From NCBI GenBank assembly GCA_003156615.1, contig PMHI01000492.1:35236-41103 (forward strand): a stretch of 5,868 bases of DNA, read 5' to 3'. Under the pieces are notes generated by a model, which did not search any database, was not told where the DNA came from, and worked only from the letters and a program-made list of their open reading frames with translations. A program made the position numbers and the translations under genes. Below are positions 1 through 5,534 of the stretch, in pieces (the first letter of the stretch is position 1; each line of letters begins with the position of its first letter). Source of the stretch: Acidobacteriaceae bacterium. Its GTDB lineage: Bacteria; Acidobacteriota; Terriglobia; Terriglobales; SbA1.

Positions 1-636
1 CTGTTGCTGGCACAGCAGACGGATGGCAGCCGGGCGGCTTCGACCGCGGTAGTTACATTTACGCTGGACTTTCCCCAGTCCAATCCTGAGCACTACACCA
101 TGGCGATCGACGCGGCCGGACATGCACGCTATGAGTGCACTGGGAAGGTAGCGGAGAATTCGGAGGAGCAGGCGTACCAGACGGAATTCGAGGTGTCGGC
201 GCGGAACCGCGAACGAGTCTTCGGGTTGGCGAAACAGGCGCAGTATTTCGCGGGCAAGGTTGACTCCGGGAATCGCAAGGTGGCGTTTACCGGTGCGAAA
301 ATCCTGAGCTATCAAGATGGCCAACGTTCTATTACGGCGAAGTACAACTATTCGAGTTTGCCAGCGGTGCAGCAGTTGACGGCGCTTTTCCAGAGCATGG
401 CAAGCACATTGGAATACGGACGCCGGCTGGCGTACTACCACCGCTATCAGAAACTCGCGCTGGACGAGGAGTTGAAGCATATGGAGGAGCAGGCGAAGGA
501 CGAGCAACTGAGCGAGATACAAGGGGTGACGCCTGAGCTGCAGGCTATTGTTGAGGATAGTTCGGTGATCAATGTAGTGCGGGCGCGGGCGAAGGAGATA
601 ATCGAGATGGGCAGTACGGCTGCGGCGGGGCATTGA
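1..636 (+). CDS. Hypothetical protein, 5'-truncated by the window edge; probably exported
   Basis: I do not recognise a characterised family. The frame is open from base 1 to the TGA at 634-636, so the true start probably lies upstream. A TTG at base 4 has no visible ribosome binding site. The first ATG (bases 100-102) falls inside what looks like a folded block (LDFPQSNPEHY, about residues 21-31 counting from the TTG), so it is a poor start. The opening residues LLLAQQ could be the tail of a signal peptide, which is inference. Residues about 15-118 look beta-rich, with alternating hydrophobic strands (VVTFTLDF, YTMAIDA, ARYECTG, KVAFTGAKIL) and a single cysteine (Cys45). Residues about 120-200 look helical and highly charged (DEELKHMEEQAKDEQL at 154-169), possibly a short coiled coil. 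Similar proteins with an N-terminal LDFPxSxPEHY-like block occur, from memory, in Acidobacteriota, with no known function. The gene lies 99 bases upstream of the FecR-domain gene, which seems to have its own promoter. Confidence 0.75.
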   Translation: MLLAQQTDGSRAASTAVVTFTLDFPQSNPEHYTMAIDAAGHARYECTGKVAENSEEQAYQTEFEVSARNRERVFGLAKQAQYFAGKVDSGNRKVAFTGAKILSYQDGQRSITAKYNYSSLPAVQQLTALFQSMASTLEYGRRLAYYHRYQKLALDEELKHMEEQAKDEQLSEIQGVTPELQAIVEDSSVINVVRARAKEIIEMGSTAAAGH

Positions 637-693
637 TGGGTGCAGTACATGTGGGGAGATCCCATTTGGAGATAACGTTTCGGCGCAAAACCG

Positions 694-702
694 TGTTCTA
701 AT
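694..702 (+). promoter_or_regulatory. Probable extended -10 promoter of the FecR-domain gene
   Basis: The bases TGTTCTAAT fit an extended -10 element: TG, one base, then TCTAAT, which matches 5 of 6 positions of TATAAT. No convincing -35 hexamer lies 16-18 bases upstream, as is common for extended -10 promoters. The start of transcription would be near 709-710, giving a leader of about 26 bases that includes the ribosome binding site at 726-730. Sigma-factor preferences of this organism are not known from the sequence. Confidence 0.4.
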
Positions 703-725
703 AGGGCGGGAACGGTCAGTATTCC

Positions 726-730
726 GGAGG
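726..730 (+). promoter_or_regulatory. Ribosome binding site of the FecR-domain gene
   Basis: GGAGG lies five bases before the ATG at 736. This is a near-ideal Shine-Dalgarno match and spacing, and it fixes the start of the FecR-domain protein. Confidence 0.8.
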
Positions 731-735
731 CTGCT

Positions 736-2040
736 ATGTATAAGCCACGACTTCAGGGGATGGTGTTCACGGCCTTGGCCTGCGCGCTTTTGACGCTGCC
801 CGCCACGGCTGATTCGCAGGCACGCATCGTTCGCTTGAGCGACGTGCAGGGTACGGTGCAGATCGATAAGAATTCAGGATTGGGATTCGAGAATGCCTTT
901 GCCAATCTTCCCATCACACAGGGCACGCAACTGCGCACGCGGGAGAACGGCCGCGCCGAGATTGAGTTCGAGGACGGCAGCACGCTGCGGGTCACTCCCA
1001 ATACATCGGTTGAATTCAGCACGCTGGGGTTGAGCGATGCCGGGAAGCGCATTTCCGTCGTGGATCTGGTGGGAGGCAGGGCATACCTGAACTGGCTGGG
1101 GAAGAGCGGGGACGAATTCACGCTGAAATTTTCCCGCGAGAAAGTGGAGTTTGGCCAGGCGGCGCACATCCGGGTGGCTAGCTCTTCGAGCATGGCGGAG
1201 ATTGCCAGTTTCAAGAACGATCTGGAAGTTGTGGGTCCGTCGGGCACGGTGAAGCTGGAGAAGAATAAGATGGTCAGCTTCGACGGGAGCAACGACGATA
1301 AGGCGACCGTGGCAAAGAATTTCGACGAAGATCCCAACGATGAGTGGGATCGGCAATCAATCGAGTATCACGATCAGTACTCGAAGAACAACTCGACTTC
1401 GTCTGGCTACGGATCCGGCGATTTGAGCTATTACGGTGGGTATACGACCCTTGCCGGCTACGGCACGTTGTGGCAGCCCTACTTTGCGGGAGCGGGGTGG
1501 AATCCTTTCATGGATGGCGCGTGGTCCTGGTATCCGGGCATGGGATACATGTGGGCGTCGGCGTATCCGTGGGGCTGGATGCCTTACTACTATGGAAACT
1601 GGATGTTTGTGCCCGGCTACGGCTGGGGATGGCAACCCGGAGGCGGGAACACCTGGCATGGTGGACTTCACTATGTGGGAGCGGCGTTCGCGGGCTTTCA
1701 AGCGCCGGTTGCGCCTAAGGGAACGGTGAATACGGTTGTGGTGGGTAGGGGTGGGGCGGTGGGGGCGAATGCTCCTGCGATGGGCTTGGTGGTGAAGAGC
1801 GGGTCTGCGGGGTTGGGAATTCCACGCGGGTCGTATGGGAACCTACAGCATTTGAACACACAGGTGGCAAAGACAGGTTCGGTAGAGCTGCATGCGGCGC
1901 CGCAGTTCGAAGCGACTTCTTCGCATGCGAGCGGATATGGCTATGGCGGGGCGCATCCGGTGGGCTTCGGCGAGGTGGCCCACGCGAGTGGTGGGTCGTC
2001 GGGGCACGCCTCCAGTGGGAGCGGGCACAGCGGACACTGA
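736..2040 (+). CDS. Exported FecR-domain protein with aromatic-rich (DUF6600-like) and Gly/His-rich C-terminal region
   Basis: The 434-residue protein starts at an ATG with an excellent ribosome binding site. Residues 1-25 look like a signal peptide: Lys3/Arg5, a hydrophobic core at about 10-22, and an A-T-A cleavage site before Asp26. Residues about 30-125 resemble a FecR domain (SDVQGTVQID, then ITQGTQLRTRENGRAEIEFEDGSTLRVTP), a beta-rich fold. Residues about 225-305 are extremely rich in Trp, Tyr, Gly and Pro, with a repeated P-G-[MY]-G-[YW]-x-W unit at 267-273 and 293-299, and resemble DUF6600-type tails. The last 40 residues are Gly/Ser/His-rich and end in HSGH, which could bind metal (inference). 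Classical FecR proteins are inner-membrane anti-sigma regulators of iron transport. This one lacks an obvious inner transmembrane helix and no sigma factor or TonB receptor gene adjoins it, so a periplasmic or cell-surface structural role is likelier. The FecR domain is fairly certain; the function is unknown. Confidence 0.85.
   Translation: MYKPRLQGMVFTALACALLTLPATADSQARIVRLSDVQGTVQIDKNSGLGFENAFANLPITQGTQLRTRENGRAEIEFEDGSTLRVTPNTSVEFSTLGLSDAGKRISVVDLVGGRAYLNWLGKSGDEFTLKFSREKVEFGQAAHIRVASSSSMAEIASFKNDLEVVGPSGTVKLEKNKMVSFDGSNDDKATVAKNFDEDPNDEWDRQSIEYHDQYSKNNSTSSGYGSGDLSYYGGYTTLAGYGTLWQPYFAGAGWNPFMDGAWSWYPGMGYMWASAYPWGWMPYYYGNWMFVPGYGWGWQPGGGNTWHGGLHYVGAAFAGFQAPVAPKGTVNTVVVGRGGAVGANAPAMGLVVKSGSAGLGIPRGSYGNLQHLNTQVAKTGSVELHAAPQFEATSSHASGYGYGGAHPVGFGEVAHASGGSSGHASSGSGHSGH
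1743..1765 (+). other. Putative G-quadruplex motif inside the FecR-domain gene
   Basis: Four G-tracts lie on the coding strand: 1743-1745, 1748-1751, 1753-1756 and 1761-1765, with loops of two, one and four bases. This satisfies the usual G3+N1-7 pattern and would be present in the mRNA too. It encodes part of a Val/Gly/Ala-rich stretch around residues 336-344, and it may simply reflect GGG, GGT and GTG codon choice in a low-complexity region. Confidence 0.5.
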
Positions 2041-2064
2041 GGGATAGCCAGCGATTTAGTAAAG

Positions 2065-2099
2065 CAGGGCGGCCTTACAGCCGCCCTGAAGCTTTTCTT
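2065..2099 (+). terminator. Rho-independent terminator of the FecR-domain gene, possibly bidirectional
   Basis: A perfect 9-bp GC-rich stem pairs 2065-2073 (CAGGGCGGC) with 2080-2088 across a six-base loop, followed by TTTTCTT at 2093-2099. It starts 25 bases after the FecR-domain stop and lies between that gene and the convergent amrB, whose stop is at 2119. On the minus strand the stem is followed only by CTTTACT, so termination of amrB transcripts here is plausible but weaker. AAAG at 2061-2064 can also pair with CTTT at 2092-2095 across a three-base bulge, lengthening the stem. Confidence 0.8.
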
Positions 2100-2118
2100 G
2101 GAGCGATCCCCTCGGTCG

Positions 2119-2940
2119 TCATCTCACGATCACACCGGCGTAGCCTACGACCGTATCGAGGTCGCCGGAGACGTCACCCGAGGTTGCGTATTTCACCAGC
2201 TCGGCCGAAGTTGCACCCAGCTTCTTGGCTGCGGTCAGCATAACGACGGCCGGACCGAAGCCGCACATGCTGATGTTGTTCTGCGTGACCACATCGTAGA
2301 GGGCGCGGGCGTCGAGGGCGAGAATTGGTTCAATCGCAGCCTGGTCTTTCACGCGCGTGATGGAGTCGGATTCGTAATGATTCATGTCGCTGGAGGCTAC
2401 GATCAGGACGCGATTGTTCTGCGCCACAATCACATCCGCAATCGCCTCCCCGAGTTGTTTCAGAGCTTCGAACTGTCCGGTGCCGAGCGCGATGGGAACG
2501 AACCTGAGCTGGGGCTGGAGCGTTTGCAGAAAGGGCAGCTCGACCTCAGCGGCATGCTCGCTGCGGTGCGCGGCTGAATCTTCGTCGAGGAGCGGGCAGC
2601 GCCGCTTGAGGGCGGCAGCGAACGCACTGTCGATGGGAACGTTGCCTAATGGCGTCTCCCAATCGCCTTCACTGACGATCGCCAGGGCGCGGCCTCTACC
2701 GGTGTGGTTGGGACACAGCACGAGGCAGAGCTGGGGAATCTCCAGGGCTCGAAACACGGCGCCCGCAACGTGGCCGGAATACATGTAGCCCGCGTGGGGG
2801 GCAATGCAGCCCAGAGCAGGAACCGGTTTTTGTTCGGAAGTCTGGGCGAGGTAGGTGCAAACTTCCTGACGCAGAGAGTTTCGATCGCGAGGATAGAATC
2901 GTCCGGCGACCGCTGCAGGGCGGATTGGGGTCGCGGTCAT
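2119..2940 (-). CDS. amrB: MEMO-family protein (AmmeMemoRadiSam system protein B)
   Basis: The 273-residue protein spans the whole MEMO/AmrB family, related to human MEMO1 and to the extradiol-dioxygenase (LigB) fold. Family blocks appear in order: PAAVAGRFYP (8-17), APHAGYMYSG (47-56), CPNHTG (76-81), SEHAAEVELPFLQ (127-139), ASSDMNHYE (182-190), MCGFGP (225-230) and ATSGD (252-256). The residues lining the MEMO1 pocket are present: His49, His79, Asp185, His188 and Cys226 match MEMO1 His49, His81, Asp189, His192 and Cys244. MEMO1 has been reported to bind copper or iron and to act in redox. The role of the bacterial protein, often encoded with AmrA and a radical SAM protein, is not settled, and neither partner is in this window. 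The ATG is preceded by AGGAG (bases 2946-2950) at a five-base spacing. It starts 24 bases after rsmA ends, so the two are probably co-transcribed. Confidence 0.9.
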   Translation of the reverse strand: MTATPIRPAAVAGRFYPRDRNSLRQEVCTYLAQTSEQKPVPALGCIAPHAGYMYSGHVAGAVFRALEIPQLCLVLCPNHTGRGRALAIVSEGDWETPLGNVPIDSAFAAALKRRCPLLDEDSAAHRSEHAAEVELPFLQTLQPQLRFVPIALGTGQFEALKQLGEAIADVIVAQNNRVLIVASSDMNHYESDSITRVKDQAAIEPILALDARALYDVVTQNNISMCGFGPAVVMLTAAKKLGATSAELVKYATSGDVSGDLDTVVGYAGVIVR

Positions 2941-2945
2941 ACACG

Positions 2946-2950
2946 CTCCT
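2946..2950 (-). promoter_or_regulatory. Ribosome binding site of amrB
   Basis: On the minus strand AGGAG lies five bases before the amrB ATG, inside the 24-base gap after rsmA. It supports separate translation initiation of amrB on a shared rsmA-amrB transcript. Confidence 0.7.
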
Positions 2951-2964
2951 GTCGCGGCACAATG

Positions 2965-3867
2965 CTACGAGCCGTCGTGGGAGTTTCGCAAAGCGCGAAA
3001 CAGTGCAGCGCTTTCTTTCAGACTCAAGGTCTCGGCGCGGGCGGCAGGGTTCACGCCCGCTTGGGCGAGGGCGGCACGTAGACGAGCCTCCGGATAGTTG
3101 GACTTGAGATTGTTCCACAGGGTTTTGCGTTTCTGGCCGAAGGAAAGCTTCAGAAAGTCGATGAAACCGTCTTTCGTCTGGCCATCCCCGTCAAGGCCCA
3201 GTTCATGATGTCGCGGCGACATGGTGAGCCGCAGTGCGGTCGAATGCACCTCGGGCGGCGGTGAAAACGCTCCGGGCGGCAGGTTGAAGAGTTTCTCCAC
3301 GCGGGCATAGAGCTGCACGGTGGCGGAGAGCAGTCCGTAATCGCGGCTTCCCGGCTCGGCGGCAAGCCGATCGGCCACTTCGCGTTGCACCAGGATAACG
3401 ATGGTCTCGAAGTATTTGGAGTAGTCGAACAGGCGCAGCAGGATGTCGGAGGTGATGTAGTAGGGAAGATTGCCGATCACTTTAACCGGCTCGGGACGGA
3501 ATTCGATACCCGGGCGGCGGAGGCCGGGCTTGGGGCCGAACAGGGAATCGAAATCGATGGAGAGAATGTCCGCCTCGATGACCTCGACATTGGAGAACAT
3601 GCCGAAGCGGAGGCGAAGCTGCGCGGCCAGGACGCGGTCGAGTTCCACGGCGATCAGGCGGCGAACCCGCTTGGCGAGCAGGGAGGTGAGGACCCCGCGT
3701 CCGGGGCCGATTTCGAGCACGGTGTTTTGGGAAATCTCGCCGAGGGCATCGACAATCTGCAGGGCAAAACTGTCGCTGGCGAGGAAATGCTGTCCCAGCT
3801 TGGGCTTATGTTGCGGACGACGAGAGGATACCACCTTCGGCACGTTGACCCTCTTTTCCTCGGGCAT
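2965..3867 (-). CDS. rsmA: 16S rRNA (adenine1518/1519-N6)-dimethyltransferase RsmA (KsgA)
   Basis: RsmA uses S-adenosylmethionine to dimethylate two adjacent adenines in helix 45 of 16S rRNA, a late step and checkpoint in 30S subunit assembly in the cytoplasm. Its loss gives kasugamycin resistance in E. coli. The 300-residue product has the family motifs in order: KPKLGQHFL (21-29), the SAM-binding loop LEIGPGRGVLT (51-61), acidic Glu75 in AVELD, Asp100 in EAD, the catalytic NLPYY (133-137), FSPPPEVHS (201-209) and FGQKRKTL (243-250) in the C-terminal helical domain. Length is slightly above the E. coli protein (273), because of an N-terminal extension and a loop around residues 110-127. The start is uncertain. 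The ATG at 3867 has no clear ribosome binding site, while the in-frame GTG at 3843 (residue 9) has AGAGG six bases upstream. Both leave all motifs intact. It is divergent from glgA and probably heads an operon with amrB. Confidence 0.96.
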   Translation of the reverse strand: MPEEKRVNVPKVVSSRRPQHKPKLGQHFLASDSFALQIVDALGEISQNTVLEIGPGRGVLTSLLAKRVRRLIAVELDRVLAAQLRLRFGMFSNVEVIEADILSIDFDSLFGPKPGLRRPGIEFRPEPVKVIGNLPYYITSDILLRLFDYSKYFETIVILVQREVADRLAAEPGSRDYGLLSATVQLYARVEKLFNLPPGAFSPPPEVHSTALRLTMSPRHHELGLDGDGQTKDGFIDFLKLSFGQKRKTLWNNLKSNYPEARLRAALAQAGVNPAARAETLSLKESAALFRALRNSHDGS

Positions 3868-3908
3868 ATAGACTGGCTATTCGGCCCGCGTTTTTTGCGC
3901 GCGGGAGG

Positions 3909-3938
3909 TTGGGTCCGACAATCCCTATTCATCATAAC
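3909..3938 (+). promoter_or_regulatory. Candidate glgA promoter
   Basis: TTGGGT at 3909-3914 could be a -35 element and CATAAC at 3933-3938 (4 of 6 matches) a -10 element, spaced 18 bases apart. The start site would be near 3945. The -10 overlaps the candidate rsmA -10 on the other strand. Each element alone is a weak match. Confidence 0.25.
3931..3936 (-). promoter_or_regulatory. Candidate -10 element for rsmA-amrB
   Basis: Read on the minus strand this is TATGAT, matching 5 of 6 positions of TATAAT. Transcription would start near 3924, giving a leader of roughly 57 bases before the rsmA ATG. No good -35 hexamer is visible 16-18 bases upstream, so support is weak. Confidence 0.3.
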
Positions 3939-3966
3939 GTGCGCCCGCGAAAAGCGGGACTTGCCC

Positions 3967-3972
3967 GGAGGA
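3967..3972 (+). promoter_or_regulatory. Ribosome binding site of glgA
   Basis: GGAGGA lies four bases before the ATG at 3977. The strong match agrees with the family, whose proteins start just before the sugar-nucleotide motif KTGGLADV. Confidence 0.75.
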
Positions 3973-3976
3973 GTTC

Positions 3977-5455
3977 ATGCATATCGCATTCGCAGCATCG
4001 GAAGGAGTACCGTTTTCAAAAACCGGCGGCTTGGCGGACGTGGTGGGCGCACTCCCGCGCGCGCTGGCCTCGCTGGGGCATCAGGTTAGCGTGTACCTGC
4101 CTCGTTACCGGCAGACCAAGCTGGCTGATCCGGCGACCGTGGTGCGCAGCATCACCATCCCTTTCGACGACAAGTATCGCTTTGCCTCGGTGGTGACGGG
4201 GGGAAGCCACGCTGGGGTGCGTTTTTATTTTGTCGAGTGCCCGGAGTATTTCGATCGCGATGCGCTTTACGGCACGCCTGCGGGGGACTATCCCGACAAC
4301 AGCGAGCGCTTCGCCCTGTTTTCTCGCGCCGTGTTGGAGGCGACGAAGATTTTGGGCGTGCCGCATGTTTTCCATTGTCACGACTGGCAGTCGGCGCTGG
4401 TGCCCGTGCTGCTGCGCACGATTTACGCAGAAGACCCGGCGTTCCGCGACGTGGGCACGGTATTTACCATCCACAACATGGGCTATCAGGGACTGTTTCC
4501 CCCGGAAACTCTGCCCTTGCTCATGCTGCCCTGGGACCTGTTCACGATGTCGAAGATGGAATTCTTTGGGCAGGTGAACTTTCTGAAAGGCGCTCTGACC
4601 TATTCCGACTACGTCACTACCGTGAGCCGGAAATACAGCCAGGAAATTCAGACTGCCGAATATGGGTTTGGACTGGAGGGCGTGCTGCGCGACCGGGCGG
4701 CCACCGTCACGGGTATCTTGAATGGTGTGGATTACGACGAGTGGAGTCCGCAGACGGATAAGTTCATTGCAGCGAGATATTCTCCGCAGGATCTTTCCGG
4801 AAAAGCTCAATGCAAACAGGATCTGCTGGCGGCGTTTAGCGTGAAGAATGCCGATCCGAAGGTGCCGGTGATCGGAATTGTGTCCCGTTTCGCCGCGCAG
4901 AAGGGGTTTGACTTGATCGCGCAGATCATGGACCGGCTGGCCCGCGAAGAGATGATCGTGGTTGCACTCGGAGCCGGCGACAAGCAGTATGAAGAAATGT
5001 TTGTCCGGCTCAACAAGCAGTTTCCCAACAAGATTGCGGTGAAGGTGGCTTACGACAACGCCATCGCGCACAAGATTGAGGCCGGGTCTGACATGTTCCT
5101 GATGCCCTCGAAGTACGAGCCCTGCGGCCTCAACCAGATCTACAGCTTGAAGTACGGCACCGTGCCCATCGTTCGCGCCACCGGCGGCCTCGACGATACG
5201 ATTGAGCCCTGGGACGCGCGTTCCGGCAAAGGCACGGGGTTCAAATTCACCGAATACAACGGCGAGTCGTTGCTGCTCACCATCAAACACGCCCTGCAGG
5301 CTTTTCGCGATCAGACTTCCTGGCACGTACTCATGCGGAATGGCATGAACAAAGACTTTTCCTGGAACGCTTCCGCCCGTGAGTACGGCAAGATCTACGA
5401 GCGGGTGAAGCAGGCGCGAGGTACGCCACCGGCGCTGGAGAAGGTGCTGGTTTAA
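3977..5455 (+). CDS. glgA: Glycogen synthase (ADP-glucose type), GT5 family
   Basis: GlgA transfers glucose, usually from ADP-glucose, to the non-reducing end of an alpha-1,4-glucan, elongating glycogen in the cytoplasm. The 492-residue product is full length (E. coli GlgA is 477) with the two-domain GT-B fold. In the N-terminal domain are KTGGLADV (15-22), whose Lys15 contacts the nucleotide sugar, HDWQ (135-138) with the active-site His135, and TIHNMGYQG (164-172). The C-terminal domain begins after ILNGVD (247-252) and carries SRFAAQKG (303-310) with phosphate-binding Arg304 and Lys309, PSKYEPCGLNQ (377-387) with catalytic-site Glu381, and ATGGLDDT (401-408). These roles are by homology to E. 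coli GlgA. No other glycogen gene (glgB, glgC, glgP) is in the window, and a hairpin terminator follows 22 bases after the stop, so it appears monocistronic. Preference for ADP- over UDP-glucose is inferred from family membership. Confidence 0.96.
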   Translation: MHIAFAASEGVPFSKTGGLADVVGALPRALASLGHQVSVYLPRYRQTKLADPATVVRSITIPFDDKYRFASVVTGGSHAGVRFYFVECPEYFDRDALYGTPAGDYPDNSERFALFSRAVLEATKILGVPHVFHCHDWQSALVPVLLRTIYAEDPAFRDVGTVFTIHNMGYQGLFPPETLPLLMLPWDLFTMSKMEFFGQVNFLKGALTYSDYVTTVSRKYSQEIQTAEYGFGLEGVLRDRAATVTGILNGVDYDEWSPQTDKFIAARYSPQDLSGKAQCKQDLLAAFSVKNADPKVPVIGIVSRFAAQKGFDLIAQIMDRLAREEMIVVALGAGDKQYEEMFVRLNKQFPNKIAVKVAYDNAIAHKIEAGSDMFLMPSKYEPCGLNQIYSLKYGTVPIVRATGGLDDTIEPWDARSGKGTGFKFTEYNGESLLLTIKHALQAFRDQTSWHVLMRNGMNKDFSWNASAREYGKIYERVKQARGTPPALEKVLV

Positions 5456-5476
5456 CTGCATTCTTGGTTACGGTGA

Positions 5477-5517
5477 GCACCGCACTCAGTTTCCTGGAGT
5501 GCGGCGCTTTTCCTTTG
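5477..5517 (+). terminator. Rho-independent terminator of glgA
   Basis: An 8-bp stem pairs 5480-5487 (CCGCACTC) with 5497-5504. One mismatch and two further outer pairs follow (5477-5478 with 5506-5507). The loop is about nine bases. The stem is followed by TTTTCCTTT at 5508-5516. It begins 22 bases after the glgA stop and ends just before the dinB promoter candidate. Confidence 0.8.
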
Positions 5518-5519
5518 GC

Positions 5520-5528
5520 TGCTACAAT
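5520..5528 (+). promoter_or_regulatory. Extended -10 promoter of dinB, implying a leaderless mRNA
   Basis: TGCTACAAT is a complete extended -10 element: TG, one base, then TACAAT, a 5 of 6 match to TATAAT. Transcription starting about seven bases after the -10 would fall at 5534-5536, on the dinB ATG at 5535. No Shine-Dalgarno-like purine run lies between the glgA terminator and the ATG, which fits leaderless translation. No clear -35 hexamer is seen. Confidence 0.45.
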
Positions 5529-5534
5529 CCGCTC

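Noticed and set aside
649..667. Possible weak terminator after the left-hand gene
   Set aside because: The stem is only about five interrupted pairs around a short loop and is followed by just three T residues.
709..713. GGAAC resembling an ECF sigma-factor -35 element before the FecR-domain gene
   Set aside because: The matching -10 position would fall in the ribosome binding site region near 730, and no ECF-type -10 is present there.
772..786. Cys16 of the FecR-domain protein as a lipoprotein attachment site
   Set aside because: The preceding residues ALA do not fit a lipobox with Leu at -3, and hydrophobic residues continue after the Cys. An A-T-A signal peptidase I site further on fits better.
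753..1356. Two minus-strand open frames opposite the FecR-domain gene
   Set aside because: They overlap a gene with a signal peptide, domain match and ideal ribosome binding site, and show no motif of their own.
2098..2577. A 159-residue plus-strand open frame opposite amrB
   Set aside because: It overlaps the terminator and the conserved amrB coding sequence. Its composition is that of an antisense shadow.
3885..3905. CCCGCG / CGCGGG inverted repeat around a T6 run, considered as terminator or operator
   Set aside because: The stem is six pairs and the T-run lies in the loop, not after the stem. It is in a divergent promoter region where no transcript needs to end. An operator role cannot be supported from one sequence.
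3385..4089. A 234-residue plus-strand open frame opposite rsmA and into glgA
   Set aside because: It runs antisense to the conserved rsmA core and overlaps the start of glgA in another frame. It has no family resemblance.
4016..5461. A 481-residue minus-strand open frame opposite glgA
   Set aside because: It covers almost all of glgA antisense, has no recognisable motif, and is the expected result of strong third-position GC bias. glgA carries all family motifs.
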